Of a DNA stretch of 64,000 nucleotides, positions 42,994 to 50,838 are shown piece after piece; the first letter of the stretch is position 1; each line of letters starts with the position of its first letter. The position numbers were made by a program, and so were the translations under genes. This DNA is from Chitinophaga pinensis DSM 2588 (GTDB lineage: Bacteria > Bacteroidota > Bacteroidia > Chitinophagales > Chitinophagaceae): contig NC_013132.1 in assembly GCF_000024005.1 (NCBI RefSeq), forward strand, positions 7,806,001 through 7,870,000, in the 5' to 3' direction. The notes below the pieces were generated by a model that saw only the letters and a program-made list of their open reading frames with translations, had not been told where the DNA came from and made no database searches.

Positions 42994-43288
42994 GTCGTCA
43001 AAATTGGTATTTAATAGCTAAACCTGTATGTTTCAATCAATTAAAAAGCTTGTCCCAAATTCTTTGATAAGCTGTGCTAAATAGCTGACTCACAGCTCAT
43101 AGAAGCATAATATATATGCTACTCGCTTTAGTATTGTTGCTTTTTAACTAAGTACGCAGGAAGCCGCAAATTTACTAAACTATTTAGTAGCTTTCTTTGT
43201 TCATTTTCCAGGGACCGTAATACTTCAAGTAAAATATTAACCCATGGTTTTAAAGAGGTTAAAACTTTCCTAATTCCTTCTCCTCACT

Positions 43289-43319
43289 TTTGACATCTCT
43301 ACCCTTTGGTGTAGGTTTG
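43289..43319 (+). promoter_or_regulatory. promoter of the LEA lipoprotein gene
   Basis: TTTG at 43289-43292 and TAGGTTTG at 43312-43319 are exactly 19 bases apart, the full Bacteroidota consensus. The start site would be near 43325, leaving a leader of under ten bases. The rest of 42994-43288 is AT-rich and featureless. Confidence 0.82.
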
Positions 43320-43332
43320 TCAAAAATCTTTC

Positions 43333-43788
43333 ATGAAGTTTTTCAGACTCGGCATTATCATCTTAACGATCTGGGGCGTAGCGAGTTCATGTGAGAAAGC
43401 CAAAGATCTTGAATTTGTAAGAGTGGCAGGCATCAACTTCGACAACCTCGGCTTTTCTAAAAGTATTGTCCGGTTGACCCTGGCATATTACAATCCTAAC
43501 AATTTTAAACTCAAATTGAAGGACGCATCTTTTGATCTTTTTATGGACGACAACCTGGTCGGCCATTCTCTACAGGATACCATGATCGCAATCCCGGCAA
43601 AAGACACCTTTTACTTCCCCGTAAAGTTGGAAGTAAATATGGAAAACGTCTTTAAAAATGCTTTAGGCGCCCTCATGAATAAAGAGGTGACCATCAAGGC
43701 AACCGGCAATTGTAAAGTAGGCAAAGGCGGCGTATACCTGCCATTCCCTATCAAATGCGAAACAAAACAGCCAATCAAGTTTTTCTGA
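43333..43788 (+). CDS. LEA type 2 family lipoprotein
   Basis: A 151-residue lipoprotein with lipobox ending VASSC (C20) and a single LEA-14/WHy-like beta domain (about 30-150: FVRVAGINFDNLGFSKSIVRLTLAYYNPNNFKLKLKDASFDLFMDD), where the YNPN turn is characteristic. These domains are found in desiccation proteins and in bacterial envelope lipoproteins of unknown role. The strong promoter and short leader suggest steady expression. A bidirectional terminator follows. Confidence 0.88.
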   Translation: MKFFRLGIIILTIWGVASSCEKAKDLEFVRVAGINFDNLGFSKSIVRLTLAYYNPNNFKLKLKDASFDLFMDDNLVGHSLQDTMIAIPAKDTFYFPVKLEVNMENVFKNALGALMNKEVTIKATGNCKVGKGGVYLPFPIKCETKQPIKFF

Positions 43789-43806
43789 TCATAACCGTGT
43801 AAAACT

Positions 43807-43846
43807 AAAAAGGCCTCGTTGCAATGCAACCGAGGCCTTTTCTTTT
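43807..43846. terminator. bidirectional intrinsic terminator
   Basis: AAAAGGCCTCG-TTGC and GCAA-CCGAGGCCTTTT form a long stem with a 3-base loop and T-tracts on both strands, between the convergent LEA and HMA genes. Confidence 0.92.
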
Positions 43847-43866
43847 GAATACGTTTGTCAGCTTAA

Positions 43867-44238
43867 TTAGTGCTTCTTATCACTGTGGCCGCCATCTTCC
43901 GGCTTCTTACAGCAGGTGGGCAGTTTAGTGTAAGCTTCTTCATTTGCAGTGACATTGTCTGCGTCGTACCCCGCATTTGCGATAGCAGTTTTTACGTTCT
44001 CTATATTCGTACGATCACTGAAGAACTTTACAGTAGTGATGCCTTTTTTGAAGTCTACTTTGGAAGACTGAACGCCTTCTTCTCTTGACAGGTATCTCTC
44101 AATGCGATTTTTACATTGCTCGCACTGCACAGTAGGGGTATTCACCTTGGCAGTTACCAATGTACCTTTTTTAGTCTGGGCCATTGTAACACCGATACCC
44201 GTAAATAATAATACCAATACTAATTTGATGATACGCAT
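43867..44238 (-). CDS. exported heavy-metal-associated (HMA) domain protein
   Basis: Signal peptide about 1-20 (ending TMAQ), then an HMA domain (about 27-95) with the metal loop TVQCEQCKNRIERYL (CxxC at about 39-42) and the fold's usual FKKGITTVKF and GYDADNVTA. The C-terminus adds CC (about 109-110) and a His/Lys/Asp-rich end (GGHSDKKH), a second likely metal site. A periplasmic copper or mercury carrier is the best guess. No transporter lies next to it. Confidence 0.88.
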   Translation of the reverse strand: MRIIKLVLVLLFTGIGVTMAQTKKGTLVTAKVNTPTVQCEQCKNRIERYLSREEGVQSSKVDFKKGITTVKFFSDRTNIENVKTAIANAGYDADNVTANEEAYTKLPTCCKKPEDGGHSDKKH

Positions 44239-44307
44239 AATTTTCTTTTTACAGACCCTAATATAACGAATACTTATTAACTGAAAAGTTGATTTGGGAA
44301 GAACGGT

Positions 44308-44955
44308 TTAAACAGCTGGTGCTGCATTCCACTTATCCGGCGCACTCCTCCATGCTTCCAGCGTAGCCTGCTCGTCAGCCGATACCATTCCCTTTTCAAC
44401 TGCCAGCTCAATCAATGCACTGTAGTTGCTCAGTGAATAGTAAGGTACTTTCGCCTCTTCGAATGCCTTAACCGCAATATCAAATCCGTAGTTGAAAATA
44501 GAAACCATACCAATTACCTCACCACCGGCTGCACGGATCGCATTCACTGCCTCCAGACTACTCTTACCGGTAGAAATAAGGTCTTCTACCACCACGACAG
44601 GCTGACCCGGCTGTAATACACCCTCGATCAGGTTGCCCATACCGTGTTCCTTCGCCTTCGCTCTTACATATATAAAAGGCAGCTTCAGCTGATCTGCCAC
44701 CAGGGCGCCCAATGGAATACCACCGGTAGCCACGCCGGCTAATACCGCCGCATCCTGGAACGTTTCAAATACCACATTGCACAACTCAGACTTTACATAG
44801 TCGCGCACATAAGGATAAGATAATATCTTACGGTTGTCGCAGTAAATAGGAGATTTCCAGCCAGATGCCCATGTGAATGGCTCTGACGGACGCAATTTTA
44901 CCGCCTGTATCTGTAGCAGTTTCTCTGCCACCTGTTTTTCGCTGATCTTACTCAT
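44308..44955 (-). CDS. pyrE: orotate phosphoribosyltransferase
   Basis: Makes orotidine monophosphate from orotate and PRPP in pyrimidine synthesis. The PRPP-binding motif VVVVEDLISTGKSS (about 118-131) is intact, and ASGWKSPIYCDNRKILSYP (about 31-49) and the mobile loop YVRAKAKEHGMGNLIEG carry the expected lysines, Arg and His. The 215-residue length is standard. The ATG at 44955 is chosen over a TTG three codons upstream. A -7 box lies only six bases before this ATG, implying a leaderless message. Confidence 0.95.
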   Translation of the reverse strand: MSKISEKQVAEKLLQIQAVKLRPSEPFTWASGWKSPIYCDNRKILSYPYVRDYVKSELCNVVFETFQDAAVLAGVATGGIPLGALVADQLKLPFIYVRAKAKEHGMGNLIEGVLQPGQPVVVVEDLISTGKSSLEAVNAIRAAGGEVIGMVSIFNYGFDIAVKAFEEAKVPYYSLSNYSALIELAVEKGMVSADEQATLEAWRSAPDKWNAAPAV

Positions 44956-44961
44956 AGTAAG

Positions 44962-44969
44962 CAAAAATA
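44962..44969 (-). promoter_or_regulatory. -7 box of pyrE, leaderless arrangement
   Basis: Minus-strand TATTTTTG matches TAnnTTTG and ends six bases before the pyrE ATG at 44955. A start site at the usual distance would fall at or within a base or two of the initiation codon. Confidence 0.5.
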
Positions 44970-44982
44970 GTTAATTACAGAT

Positions 44983-44990
44983 TACATTTG
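44983..44990 (+). promoter_or_regulatory. -7 box of the NUDIX gene, leaderless arrangement
   Basis: TACATTTG matches TAnnTTTG and ends four bases before the NUDIX ATG at 44995. It is divergent from, and 13 bases away from, the pyrE box. Confidence 0.5.
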
Positions 44991-44994
44991 CGCC

Positions 44995-45621
44995 ATGCAA
45001 ACAGATACAGTTATTTATCTCAATGAACGTCCGCTGCTGATCACGGCTACCCATCAGGGAATCCCTGAAATATACAAAGATGCAACTTTGTATACGGAGC
45101 CGGACGCTGCTACTATAGAATCGGTATTACAGGCCCTAGAGACAGGCAAATCTGAATCTGCCATTTTCATCCATCCGGATACGCCTGCCCTGCTGGAACA
45201 GGTAAAAGGATACTTTCACGTGCTGGTAGCTGCCGGCGGCCTGATCACCAACCAGGAAGAAGAAGTATTACTGATGTTCCGCCGTGGTAAATGGGATCTG
45301 CCAAAAGGCAAACAGGATCCGGGAGAAAACCTGGAAACAGCCGCCCTCAGAGAAGTGGCCGAAGAAACAGGACTACATAACGTCACACTGGAGCATAAAA
45401 TCGGGGAAACCTTCCATTTCTATACCTGGAAAGAAAAGAGAACGCTGAAACACACTTACTGGTATAAAATGAAATTCACCGGCACAGAACTGACCGTTCC
45501 GCAGATAGAAGAAGATATTGTCGATATACAGTGGATTAAACCGGAGCACCTGGGTAAATACCTGAAGTTCTCCTATCAGAATATTATAGACGTCTTCGCA
45601 AAAGATGGCTATGCAGTATAA
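44995..45621 (+). CDS. NUDIX hydrolase
   Basis: The C-terminal NUDIX domain (about 75-200) holds an intact Nudix box, GKQDPGENLETAALREVAEETGL (about 102-124), that binds Mg2+ and cleaves nucleoside-diphosphate-linked compounds. The first 75 residues (YLNERPLLITATHQGIPEIYKDATLYTEP) form a separate domain that I do not recognise, possibly giving specificity or regulation. Substrate cannot be read. Divergent from pyrE with about 39 bases between the starts. Confidence 0.92.
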   Translation: MQTDTVIYLNERPLLITATHQGIPEIYKDATLYTEPDAATIESVLQALETGKSESAIFIHPDTPALLEQVKGYFHVLVAAGGLITNQEEEVLLMFRRGKWDLPKGKQDPGENLETAALREVAEETGLHNVTLEHKIGETFHFYTWKEKRTLKHTYWYKMKFTGTELTVPQIEEDIVDIQWIKPEHLGKYLKFSYQNIIDVFAKDGYAV

Positions 45622-45626
45622 TAATT

Positions 45627-45663
45627 AAAGCTTAATGCCTGTAGGGGCATTAAGCTTTTTTAT
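45627..45663. terminator. bidirectional intrinsic terminator
   Basis: AAAGCTTAATGCC pairs perfectly with GGCATTAAGCTTT, followed by T's. The 3' arm contains the stop codon of the convergent thioesterase gene, so the two genes share this structure. Confidence 0.9.
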
Positions 45664-46084
45664 CTCTTACAGCCACCGTTAAGCGGCTGATACATACCAG
45701 TTTATTGTCATCGTCACAAATCCGGATATCCCATACATGCGTTGTTGACCCGATATGTAATGGTCTTGCGATCGCATGTACATACCCTTCAGATACCCCC
45801 TTGAGATGGTTTGCATTGATATCCAGTCCCACACAGATCTGTTTCTTCGGATCAATGATCAATGAAGAAGCCACACTACCCACCGTCTCCGCCAGCGCCG
45901 CAGATGCACCGCCATGTAAAAGACCGAATGGCTGCTTTGTCTGATTATTCACCGGCATGATCATTCGCAGATAATCAGGACCGATTTCTGTGAATTCCAT
46001 GCCCAGGTGGCCGGACAAAGTATTATTACCATATTCGTTCAGCTGGTCGAGGGAGATATCCAGAGAATGCCATATTGGTTTCAT
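45650..46084 (-). CDS. PaaI-type hotdog thioesterase
   Basis: A 144-residue hotdog-fold acyl-CoA thioesterase. The core motif QPFGLLHGGASAALAETVGS (about 51-70), with the catalytic glutamate or aspartate near the HGG, matches the PaaI/MenI group. These hydrolyse aromatic or 1,4-dihydroxy-2-naphthoyl CoA esters; because Bacteroidota make menaquinone, a MenI role is possible, but no men gene is nearby. It sits 30 bases after coaD and is likely in the same operon. Confidence 0.88.
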   Translation of the reverse strand: MKPIWHSLDISLDQLNEYGNNTLSGHLGMEFTEIGPDYLRMIMPVNNQTKQPFGLLHGGASAALAETVGSVASSLIIDPKKQICVGLDINANHLKGVSEGYVHAIARPLHIGSTTHVWDIRICDDDNKLVCISRLTVAVRDKKA

Positions 46085-46114
46085 GGGTAATGACGCATTA
46101 AAAGTGAAAAAAGG

Positions 46115-46585
46115 TTATGCTTTGAGCTGCCTGATAATATTGGCCGGCAACAGCTGGGAAGCATCGCCGCCATAACGCAGCACATCCCTCACCAGCGAAG
46201 AAGCCAGTGTGGAATAACGGGGCGAACAGCTCAGAAAAATAGTCTCGATATTTTCATCCATCATCCTGTTCACATCAGCGATCGCTTTCTCATATTCGAA
46301 GTCGCCAATGCTGCGGATGCCGCGCAAAATAAACTGCGCGCCGATCTCTTTACAGGTGTTCACTGTCAGTCCTTCATAAGAGATCACTCTTACCTTCGGC
46401 CTGTCGCTATAGATCTCACGGATCCATTGTATACGCTGTTCCAGGGGGAACATCGGCGTCTTGGCAGCATTCACGCCAACACCTACTACTATTTCATCGA
46501 AAAGGTCCAGCGAACGGTCTATAACATCCGTATGCCCAAGCGTGATCGGATCAAAAGTGCCCGGGAATAAGCAAATACGTTTCAT
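46115..46585 (-). CDS. coaD: phosphopantetheine adenylyltransferase
   Basis: Fourth step of coenzyme A synthesis: joins ATP and 4'-phosphopantetheine. A 156-residue nucleotidyltransferase with the ATP site LFPGTFDPITLGHTDVI (the TxGH motif, about 5-22) and the closing signature near SSLVRDVLRYGGDASQLLP. A conserved arginine in RGIRSIGDFEYE follows the family. It starts six bases after the rsmD stop in a compact minus-strand operon. Confidence 0.96.
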   Translation of the reverse strand: MKRICLFPGTFDPITLGHTDVIDRSLDLFDEIVVGVGVNAAKTPMFPLEQRIQWIREIYSDRPKVRVISYEGLTVNTCKEIGAQFILRGIRSIGDFEYEKAIADVNRMMDENIETIFLSCSPRYSTLASSLVRDVLRYGGDASQLLPANIIRQLKA

Positions 46586-46591
46586 GCCTGT

Positions 46592-47143
46592 TTATTTTTT
46601 CAGCTCCTCCCTGTTAATGAAGATCGAAAAGATGGTAGTACCATAGTTACGTTCACTACGGTAATATGAATAATTCTTGTAGTTATTACGAGGGGTATGT
46701 TCCAGCACAAACCAACCTTCCGGCTCCAGCAACTGTCTTTCGAAAACAATCAGCGGCAACTGGTCAATGGTGGTCAGCGCGTAAGGCGGACCCGCAAAAA
46801 TAAAGTTGAATTTCTCCGTACACTGTTCAAGGTATCTGAACACATCCATACGCTGCAACTTCACGGGTACTTCCAGTGATTTGGCCGTCTTCTGTATGAA
46901 GTCCGCCATATTCGGATCTTTCTCCACAATAGTCAGGTCGGTCACGCCCCTGGACGCCAGCTCATAACTGATACTGCCTGTTCCTCCGAAAATATCCAGT
47001 GTTTTCAGTCCGCTGAACTCCAGATTATTCTCAAGGATATTAAATAGTCCGCCCTTCGCAATATCTGTCGTGGGACGGGTATGCGGCATATTTGCTGGCG
47101 GCTGAAACCGCAATCCTCCCTTCTCGCCTCCGATTATACGCAT
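46592..47143 (-). CDS. rsmD: RsmD family 16S rRNA guanine-N2 methyltransferase, altered catalytic motif
   Basis: Expected to methylate G966 of 16S rRNA with S-adenosylmethionine. The protein starts MRIIGGEKGGLRFQPP and has the SAM-binding TLDIFGGTGSISYELASRG (about 48-66), both family features. The usual catalytic D/N-PPY/F motif reads FAGPPYALT at 116-124, with glycine (G118) in place of Asp/Asn. That residue normally orients the target amine, so activity or specificity may be changed; relatives in the phylum should be compared. It overlaps the DUF3822 gene by ten bases. Confidence 0.88.
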   Translation of the reverse strand: MRIIGGEKGGLRFQPPANMPHTRPTTDIAKGGLFNILENNLEFSGLKTLDIFGGTGSISYELASRGVTDLTIVEKDPNMADFIQKTAKSLEVPVKLQRMDVFRYLEQCTEKFNFIFAGPPYALTTIDQLPLIVFERQLLEPEGWFVLEHTPRNNYKNYSYYRSERNYGTTIFSIFINREELKK

Positions 47144-48009
47144 AATGCCATCGCATAAAGATTGTTAAAATAATAGCCCGGAATCTCCTCCATTTTCGGG
47201 ATGTACCAGAAGCCCGGCAGGCGAGGCATCCATTCCAGTTTCGGAATGAATCGGCGTAATTCCTCATGTATCTGTGAATCAGATGTTACCGCCCCTCCTA
47301 CTTTCACCTTCACCAGCTGTTCGTCGAGACCCGTCTGACGCAGTATATTCACCAGGTGATACACTACATCCAGACCCGTCTGACTGGACACATCCTGCTG
47401 AATCAGCAGTTTACCAAACCTGAAAATGGTCAGCGAGAACTTATGTTGCTGAATATCAACATAAGCAACGCCATTCAGTTCCAGGAAGTCGTTATCAAAC
47501 CGGTAAGACTTCAGCAATCCCGAATTAGCGTGGATCACCTTATCCGTCGAAAATTCCTTTCTTAAAAAGCCCATCACATCCTTATCCACTGAGTAGATAT
47601 TAACCAGCTGCTGATCTGTCAATACATCCGCCAGCACCAGTTCCTGGGTCTGTTCAGGGTAAATGACATGCAGGTAATCTTTCTTCAGAGATGGATTATA
47701 GTGCTGTTCGGGCACCAATGTACTGTTTACGCCGTCAAAGGCCAGCTGCACCAGGTTGAAATTGGTGAATAGCAGCTTGTCTGCATCGAATATCTGTTCA
47801 ATCATCTGCAGATCTGCGGTGGCAGTCTTCTGCGGTAGAAAATGATAGGATTTCAATGCCAGGAACTTTTTCGCGGCCGGATTATACACTACGTAACTGA
47901 AGGTCCCTTTACCGATTAGAACAAGCAGCTGGCAGGAAGTAAGATCCGTCTCTAGCAGAGATGCATCATCCGCAGCAAAGGCAGGATGAATTTTATAGGA
48001 CACAGACAT
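47134..48009 (-). CDS. DUF3822 family protein
   Basis: A 291-residue cytosolic protein, beginning MSVSYKIHPAFAADDASLLETDLTSC. The ATG at 48009 is chosen over an upstream start at 48129 because the family opens here and the upstream codons run into the divergent MATE promoter. Distribution of glycine and beta strands fits the actin-like DUF3822 fold of Bacteroidota; it has no known activity. It is followed by rsmD and coaD, a gene order widely kept in the phylum, which suggests a link with rRNA modification or CoA rather than coincidence. Confidence 0.85.
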   Translation of the reverse strand: MSVSYKIHPAFAADDASLLETDLTSCQLLVLIGKGTFSYVVYNPAAKKFLALKSYHFLPQKTATADLQMIEQIFDADKLLFTNFNLVQLAFDGVNSTLVPEQHYNPSLKKDYLHVIYPEQTQELVLADVLTDQQLVNIYSVDKDVMGFLRKEFSTDKVIHANSGLLKSYRFDNDFLELNGVAYVDIQQHKFSLTIFRFGKLLIQQDVSSQTGLDVVYHLVNILRQTGLDEQLVKVKVGGAVTSDSQIHEELRRFIPKLEWMPRLPGFWYIPKMEEIPGYYFNNLYAMALCV

Positions 48010-48064
48010 TATTAATACATTAGATATGGCACAATAATACTCAAAAAACGTGACTTTTGCAGCT

Positions 48065-49396
48065 ATGCAGTTCGAAGTAAGTACGCGGCAAATAATAAAA
48101 ATTGCTGCCCCTATATGCCTGGCTCTCATTATTCCACAGATAAATCACATGACAAATACCGCTTTCCTGGGTCGTCTGGGGGAGTTTCAGCTGGCGGCCA
48201 ACGGCATCGCCGGTATTTATTATCTCGTGATGTATATGGTAGCTTATGGATTGAATAATGGTCTGCAGGTCCTGATCGCCCGCCGGGCAGGTCAGCTGAA
48301 TACAGAAGGAATCGGCCGCCTCTTCTCCAATGGCCTGCTGCTCGGCCTGTGTTCTTCCTTCCTGGTCATCGCCATTACCCTGCTCCTGGCGCCCTGGTTC
48401 TTCTCAAAAAGTCTTCATAATCAACAGATATACGCAGCCGCATTGTCCTTTATCCGCATCCGCATCTGGGGGCTCCCCTTCCTGATGATGCTAAGTATGG
48501 CCAATGCCTTCTACATCGGCAGCGGTAATTCCAAAGTACTGGCAGTGACTTCTTTATGCCAGGAAGTTGTCAATATTTTCTTTGATTATACCCTGATATT
48601 CGGCAAACTGGGATTACCTGCCCTCGGATTAAACGGTGCTGCAGTCGCCTCTGTCATTGCAGAAGGCACGGGTATGACCGTCGCATATACGATCCTCTTT
48701 GGTATGGGATTTCACAAACGCTTCCTGCTGTTTAAATACCTCAGACCCTCCTGGACAATTATGCGTAGTATCCTGACCATTTCTGCACCACTGATCGTGC
48801 AATTCCTGTTCAGTATCGGCAGCTGGTTTATCTTCTTCATTTTTATTGAGCATCTGGGCGAGCGCCCCCTGGCTATTTCCAATATGCTTAGAAGTATCTT
48901 CGGATTCTTTGGCGTCTTTACCTGGTCCCTGGCCGCAACCTGTAACACCATGGTCAGTAATATCATTGGTCAGGGAAAAACGGCGCAGGTATTCGGGGTG
49001 ATCCGTAAAATTGTCACGATCAGTTTACTATGTGCAGTAACGGTGTGCATACTGGTAAACCTTTTCCCATACAATATCCTGCGGATCTACACAACGGATA
49101 TGCAGCTGATAGGAGATGCCATTCCCTCCGTCCGTATTATTACCCTGAGCACCCTCCTGATGGCAATATCCGGGGTCGTATTGAGTGCGGTGACAGGTAC
49201 CGGCAATACAAAGATCAATCTCGGTATTGAATTCGCCGCAGTAGTGGGTTACCTGTTATATTGCAATATTGTAGTGGAACAATGGCGCAGCCCTTTATAT
49301 GTAGCCTGGCTGGCCGATTTCTTCTACTGGACCATCATCTTTGTACTTTGCTTCTTCTATCTGCGAAGCGAAAAATGGAAATCTAAGTCTATCTGA
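48065..49396 (+). CDS. MATE family multidrug/toxin efflux transporter
   Basis: Twelve-helix inner-membrane antiporter expelling drugs or metabolites using Na+ or H+ gradients. The first helix region, IIKIAAPICLALIIPQINHMTNTAFLGRLGEFQLAANGIAG, is the classic MATE opening (about 12-52), repeated in the second half (LTISAPLIVQFLFSIGSWFIFFIFIEHLGERPLAISNM). 443 residues. I take the ATG at 48065; a GTG 15 bases earlier would also work. Divergent from DUF3822. Substrate unknown. Confidence 0.93.
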   Translation: MQFEVSTRQIIKIAAPICLALIIPQINHMTNTAFLGRLGEFQLAANGIAGIYYLVMYMVAYGLNNGLQVLIARRAGQLNTEGIGRLFSNGLLLGLCSSFLVIAITLLLAPWFFSKSLHNQQIYAAALSFIRIRIWGLPFLMMLSMANAFYIGSGNSKVLAVTSLCQEVVNIFFDYTLIFGKLGLPALGLNGAAVASVIAEGTGMTVAYTILFGMGFHKRFLLFKYLRPSWTIMRSILTISAPLIVQFLFSIGSWFIFFIFIEHLGERPLAISNMLRSIFGFFGVFTWSLAATCNTMVSNIIGQGKTAQVFGVIRKIVTISLLCAVTVCILVNLFPYNILRIYTTDMQLIGDAIPSVRIITLSTLLMAISGVVLSAVTGTGNTKINLGIEFAAVVGYLLYCNIVVEQWRSPLYVAWLADFFYWTIIFVLCFFYLRSEKWKSKSI

Positions 49397-49398
49397 AA

Positions 49399-50154
49399 TT
49401 ACTCCATGCTTTCCAGCATCTTTCTGCAGTTGGACTTGATACCCGGATCATCCTGGTATACCGGACGCAGGGTCACAGCTTTCCGCAACACTTCGATGGA
49501 CTTTTCCAGTTCTTCCTTGTCTTTATAAGCTTTGGCGAGATCCTGGTAGTTGACCAGCAGGGAGGGATCCAGTTTACGACATTTTTCAAAACTGGTGATC
49601 GCATTGTCCAGTGAACCTTCCGGTAAACCGCCGAACAGCATTTTTGCTGCCGCCTTTTCCAGTGCGTTCATATTCGCCATATCATAACTGAGTTTGCCCA
49701 GTACATAATAGGCTTTCGCGTAGGTAGGGTTAAACTTGATGGCCAGTTCAGCAAATCTTTTTACTTCTTTATAAGCGGCGACCTTTTCCTTCGCGCCCTG
49801 GGTGGTCGCAACACGACCCAGTGCTACCGCCATCGCATAATTAGCTTCCGCATTCTCCGGCGCTATTTTGATCGCCTGATCTGCATAACTTTTTGCTTCG
49901 GTATAATTACGTGTTTTCTCGTCCTTTTCGGTAGCTCTGCTGCCTTCGCGGGCACTGAGTTCACTGGCGCCTGTCAGTGCGGCAATGTTATCAGGTTGTA
50001 CTTTGAGCGCATCTTTGTAAAGAGACAAGGCGGCTGGCTCTTTCATTTGTTTTTCCAGTTGTCTCGCCTGGTCAACCATCTCGTCAGCACTTTGCGCATA
50101 TGTAAATGCAGATACCAGGAATAAAGCAGCAGATGTAAATACCTTATAAAACAT
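49399..50154 (-). CDS. exported tetratricopeptide-repeat protein
   Basis: Signal peptide about 1-20 (ending YAQS), then TPR-like helical repeats over the rest (about 25-245), such as ALSLYKDALKVQPDNIAALTGASELS and KSYADQAIKIAPENAEANYAMAVALG. The middle, AYYVLGKLSYDMANMNALEKAAAKMLFGGLPEGSLDNAITSFEKCRKLDPS, recalls the bacterial relatives of regulator of microtubule dynamics proteins. A periplasmic scaffold is likely. It converges with the MATE gene with only two bases between the stops, so their terminators must lie in each other's coding sequence. Confidence 0.85.
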   Translation of the reverse strand: MFYKVFTSAALFLVSAFTYAQSADEMVDQARQLEKQMKEPAALSLYKDALKVQPDNIAALTGASELSAREGSRATEKDEKTRNYTEAKSYADQAIKIAPENAEANYAMAVALGRVATTQGAKEKVAAYKEVKRFAELAIKFNPTYAKAYYVLGKLSYDMANMNALEKAAAKMLFGGLPEGSLDNAITSFEKCRKLDPSLLVNYQDLAKAYKDKEELEKSIEVLRKAVTLRPVYQDDPGIKSNCRKMLESME

Positions 50155-50261
50155 AGGGCGGAATTTTACACATATTAAATTAACTAAATTTAACGCTTTA
50201 TCGACAGATAACCCATACCGTATATGTATTTATCTGTACATACAGAAGAAATCTCCTTGTT

Positions 50262-50612
50262 TTAATAATTCTTTTCGAGCGTTACAATGGAATTACGAAT
50301 AGGAGCCCCCATCGGAGGGTTCATTTTTTTAAGGGATATAACCGAGCGCTGGATTTCAGGATATTTCTCCTTCACCGCCCCGCTGATATTATATACAACC
50401 TGTTCCAGCAGGGGTTGCGGAACGGCCATGATCTTCTTCACGATATTGTAAAGTCCCTGATAATTAACCGTTTCAGCAATACTGTCAATATGATGTGTAC
50501 CAGGAATAGTCACAAAGATGTCTACGACAAATTCATTGCCTATCACCCGTTCTTCCGGATATAAACCATGAAATGCACGAAAAGTAGCTTGTTCTAGTCC
50601 AACGGTAAGCAT
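50262..50612 (-). CDS. folB: dihydroneopterin aldolase
   Basis: Folate synthesis: retro-aldol cleavage of dihydroneopterin. The 116 residues match the family: VGLEQATFRAFHGLYPEERVIGNEFVVDI (about 4-32, with the substrate glutamate/tyrosine motif YPEE) and the conserved lysine in VISLKKMNPPMG (about 91-102). Octameric barrel protein in relatives. A heptamer array starts within ten bases upstream of its start, and the trxB gene lies beyond. Confidence 0.94.
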   Translation of the reverse strand: MLTVGLEQATFRAFHGLYPEERVIGNEFVVDIFVTIPGTHHIDSIAETVNYQGLYNIVKKIMAVPQPLLEQVVYNISGAVKEKYPEIQRSVISLKKMNPPMGAPIRNSIVTLEKNY

Positions 50613-50618
50613 GAGAGG

Positions 50619-50836
50619 AAATTAAAAATTAAGAATTAAGGATTAAGAATTTTAATCCCTGTAGAAGGAAGAGTCTACATTTCGAACTTAAATCCAGACC
50701 TTCACTTTAACATCAGCATTGTTGACTGCCAACACCATAACGCAGTCCCCCCATGGCAATTGACTAAAGAAAAAAGGAACTAAGAATCAGGCAATTGATT
50801 TCTCAATTCTTAATTCTTAATTCCTAATTCTTAATT
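50619..50836. repeat. inverted heptamer element between trxB and folB
   Basis: Left arm 50619-50654 (AATTAAG units) and right arm 50804-50836 (TTAATTC/CTAATTC units) face each other about 150 bases apart; the right arm ends three bases from the trxB stop codon. This copy lacks the GCAGCGAAG core. Confidence 0.78.
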
Positions 50837-50838
50837 GT

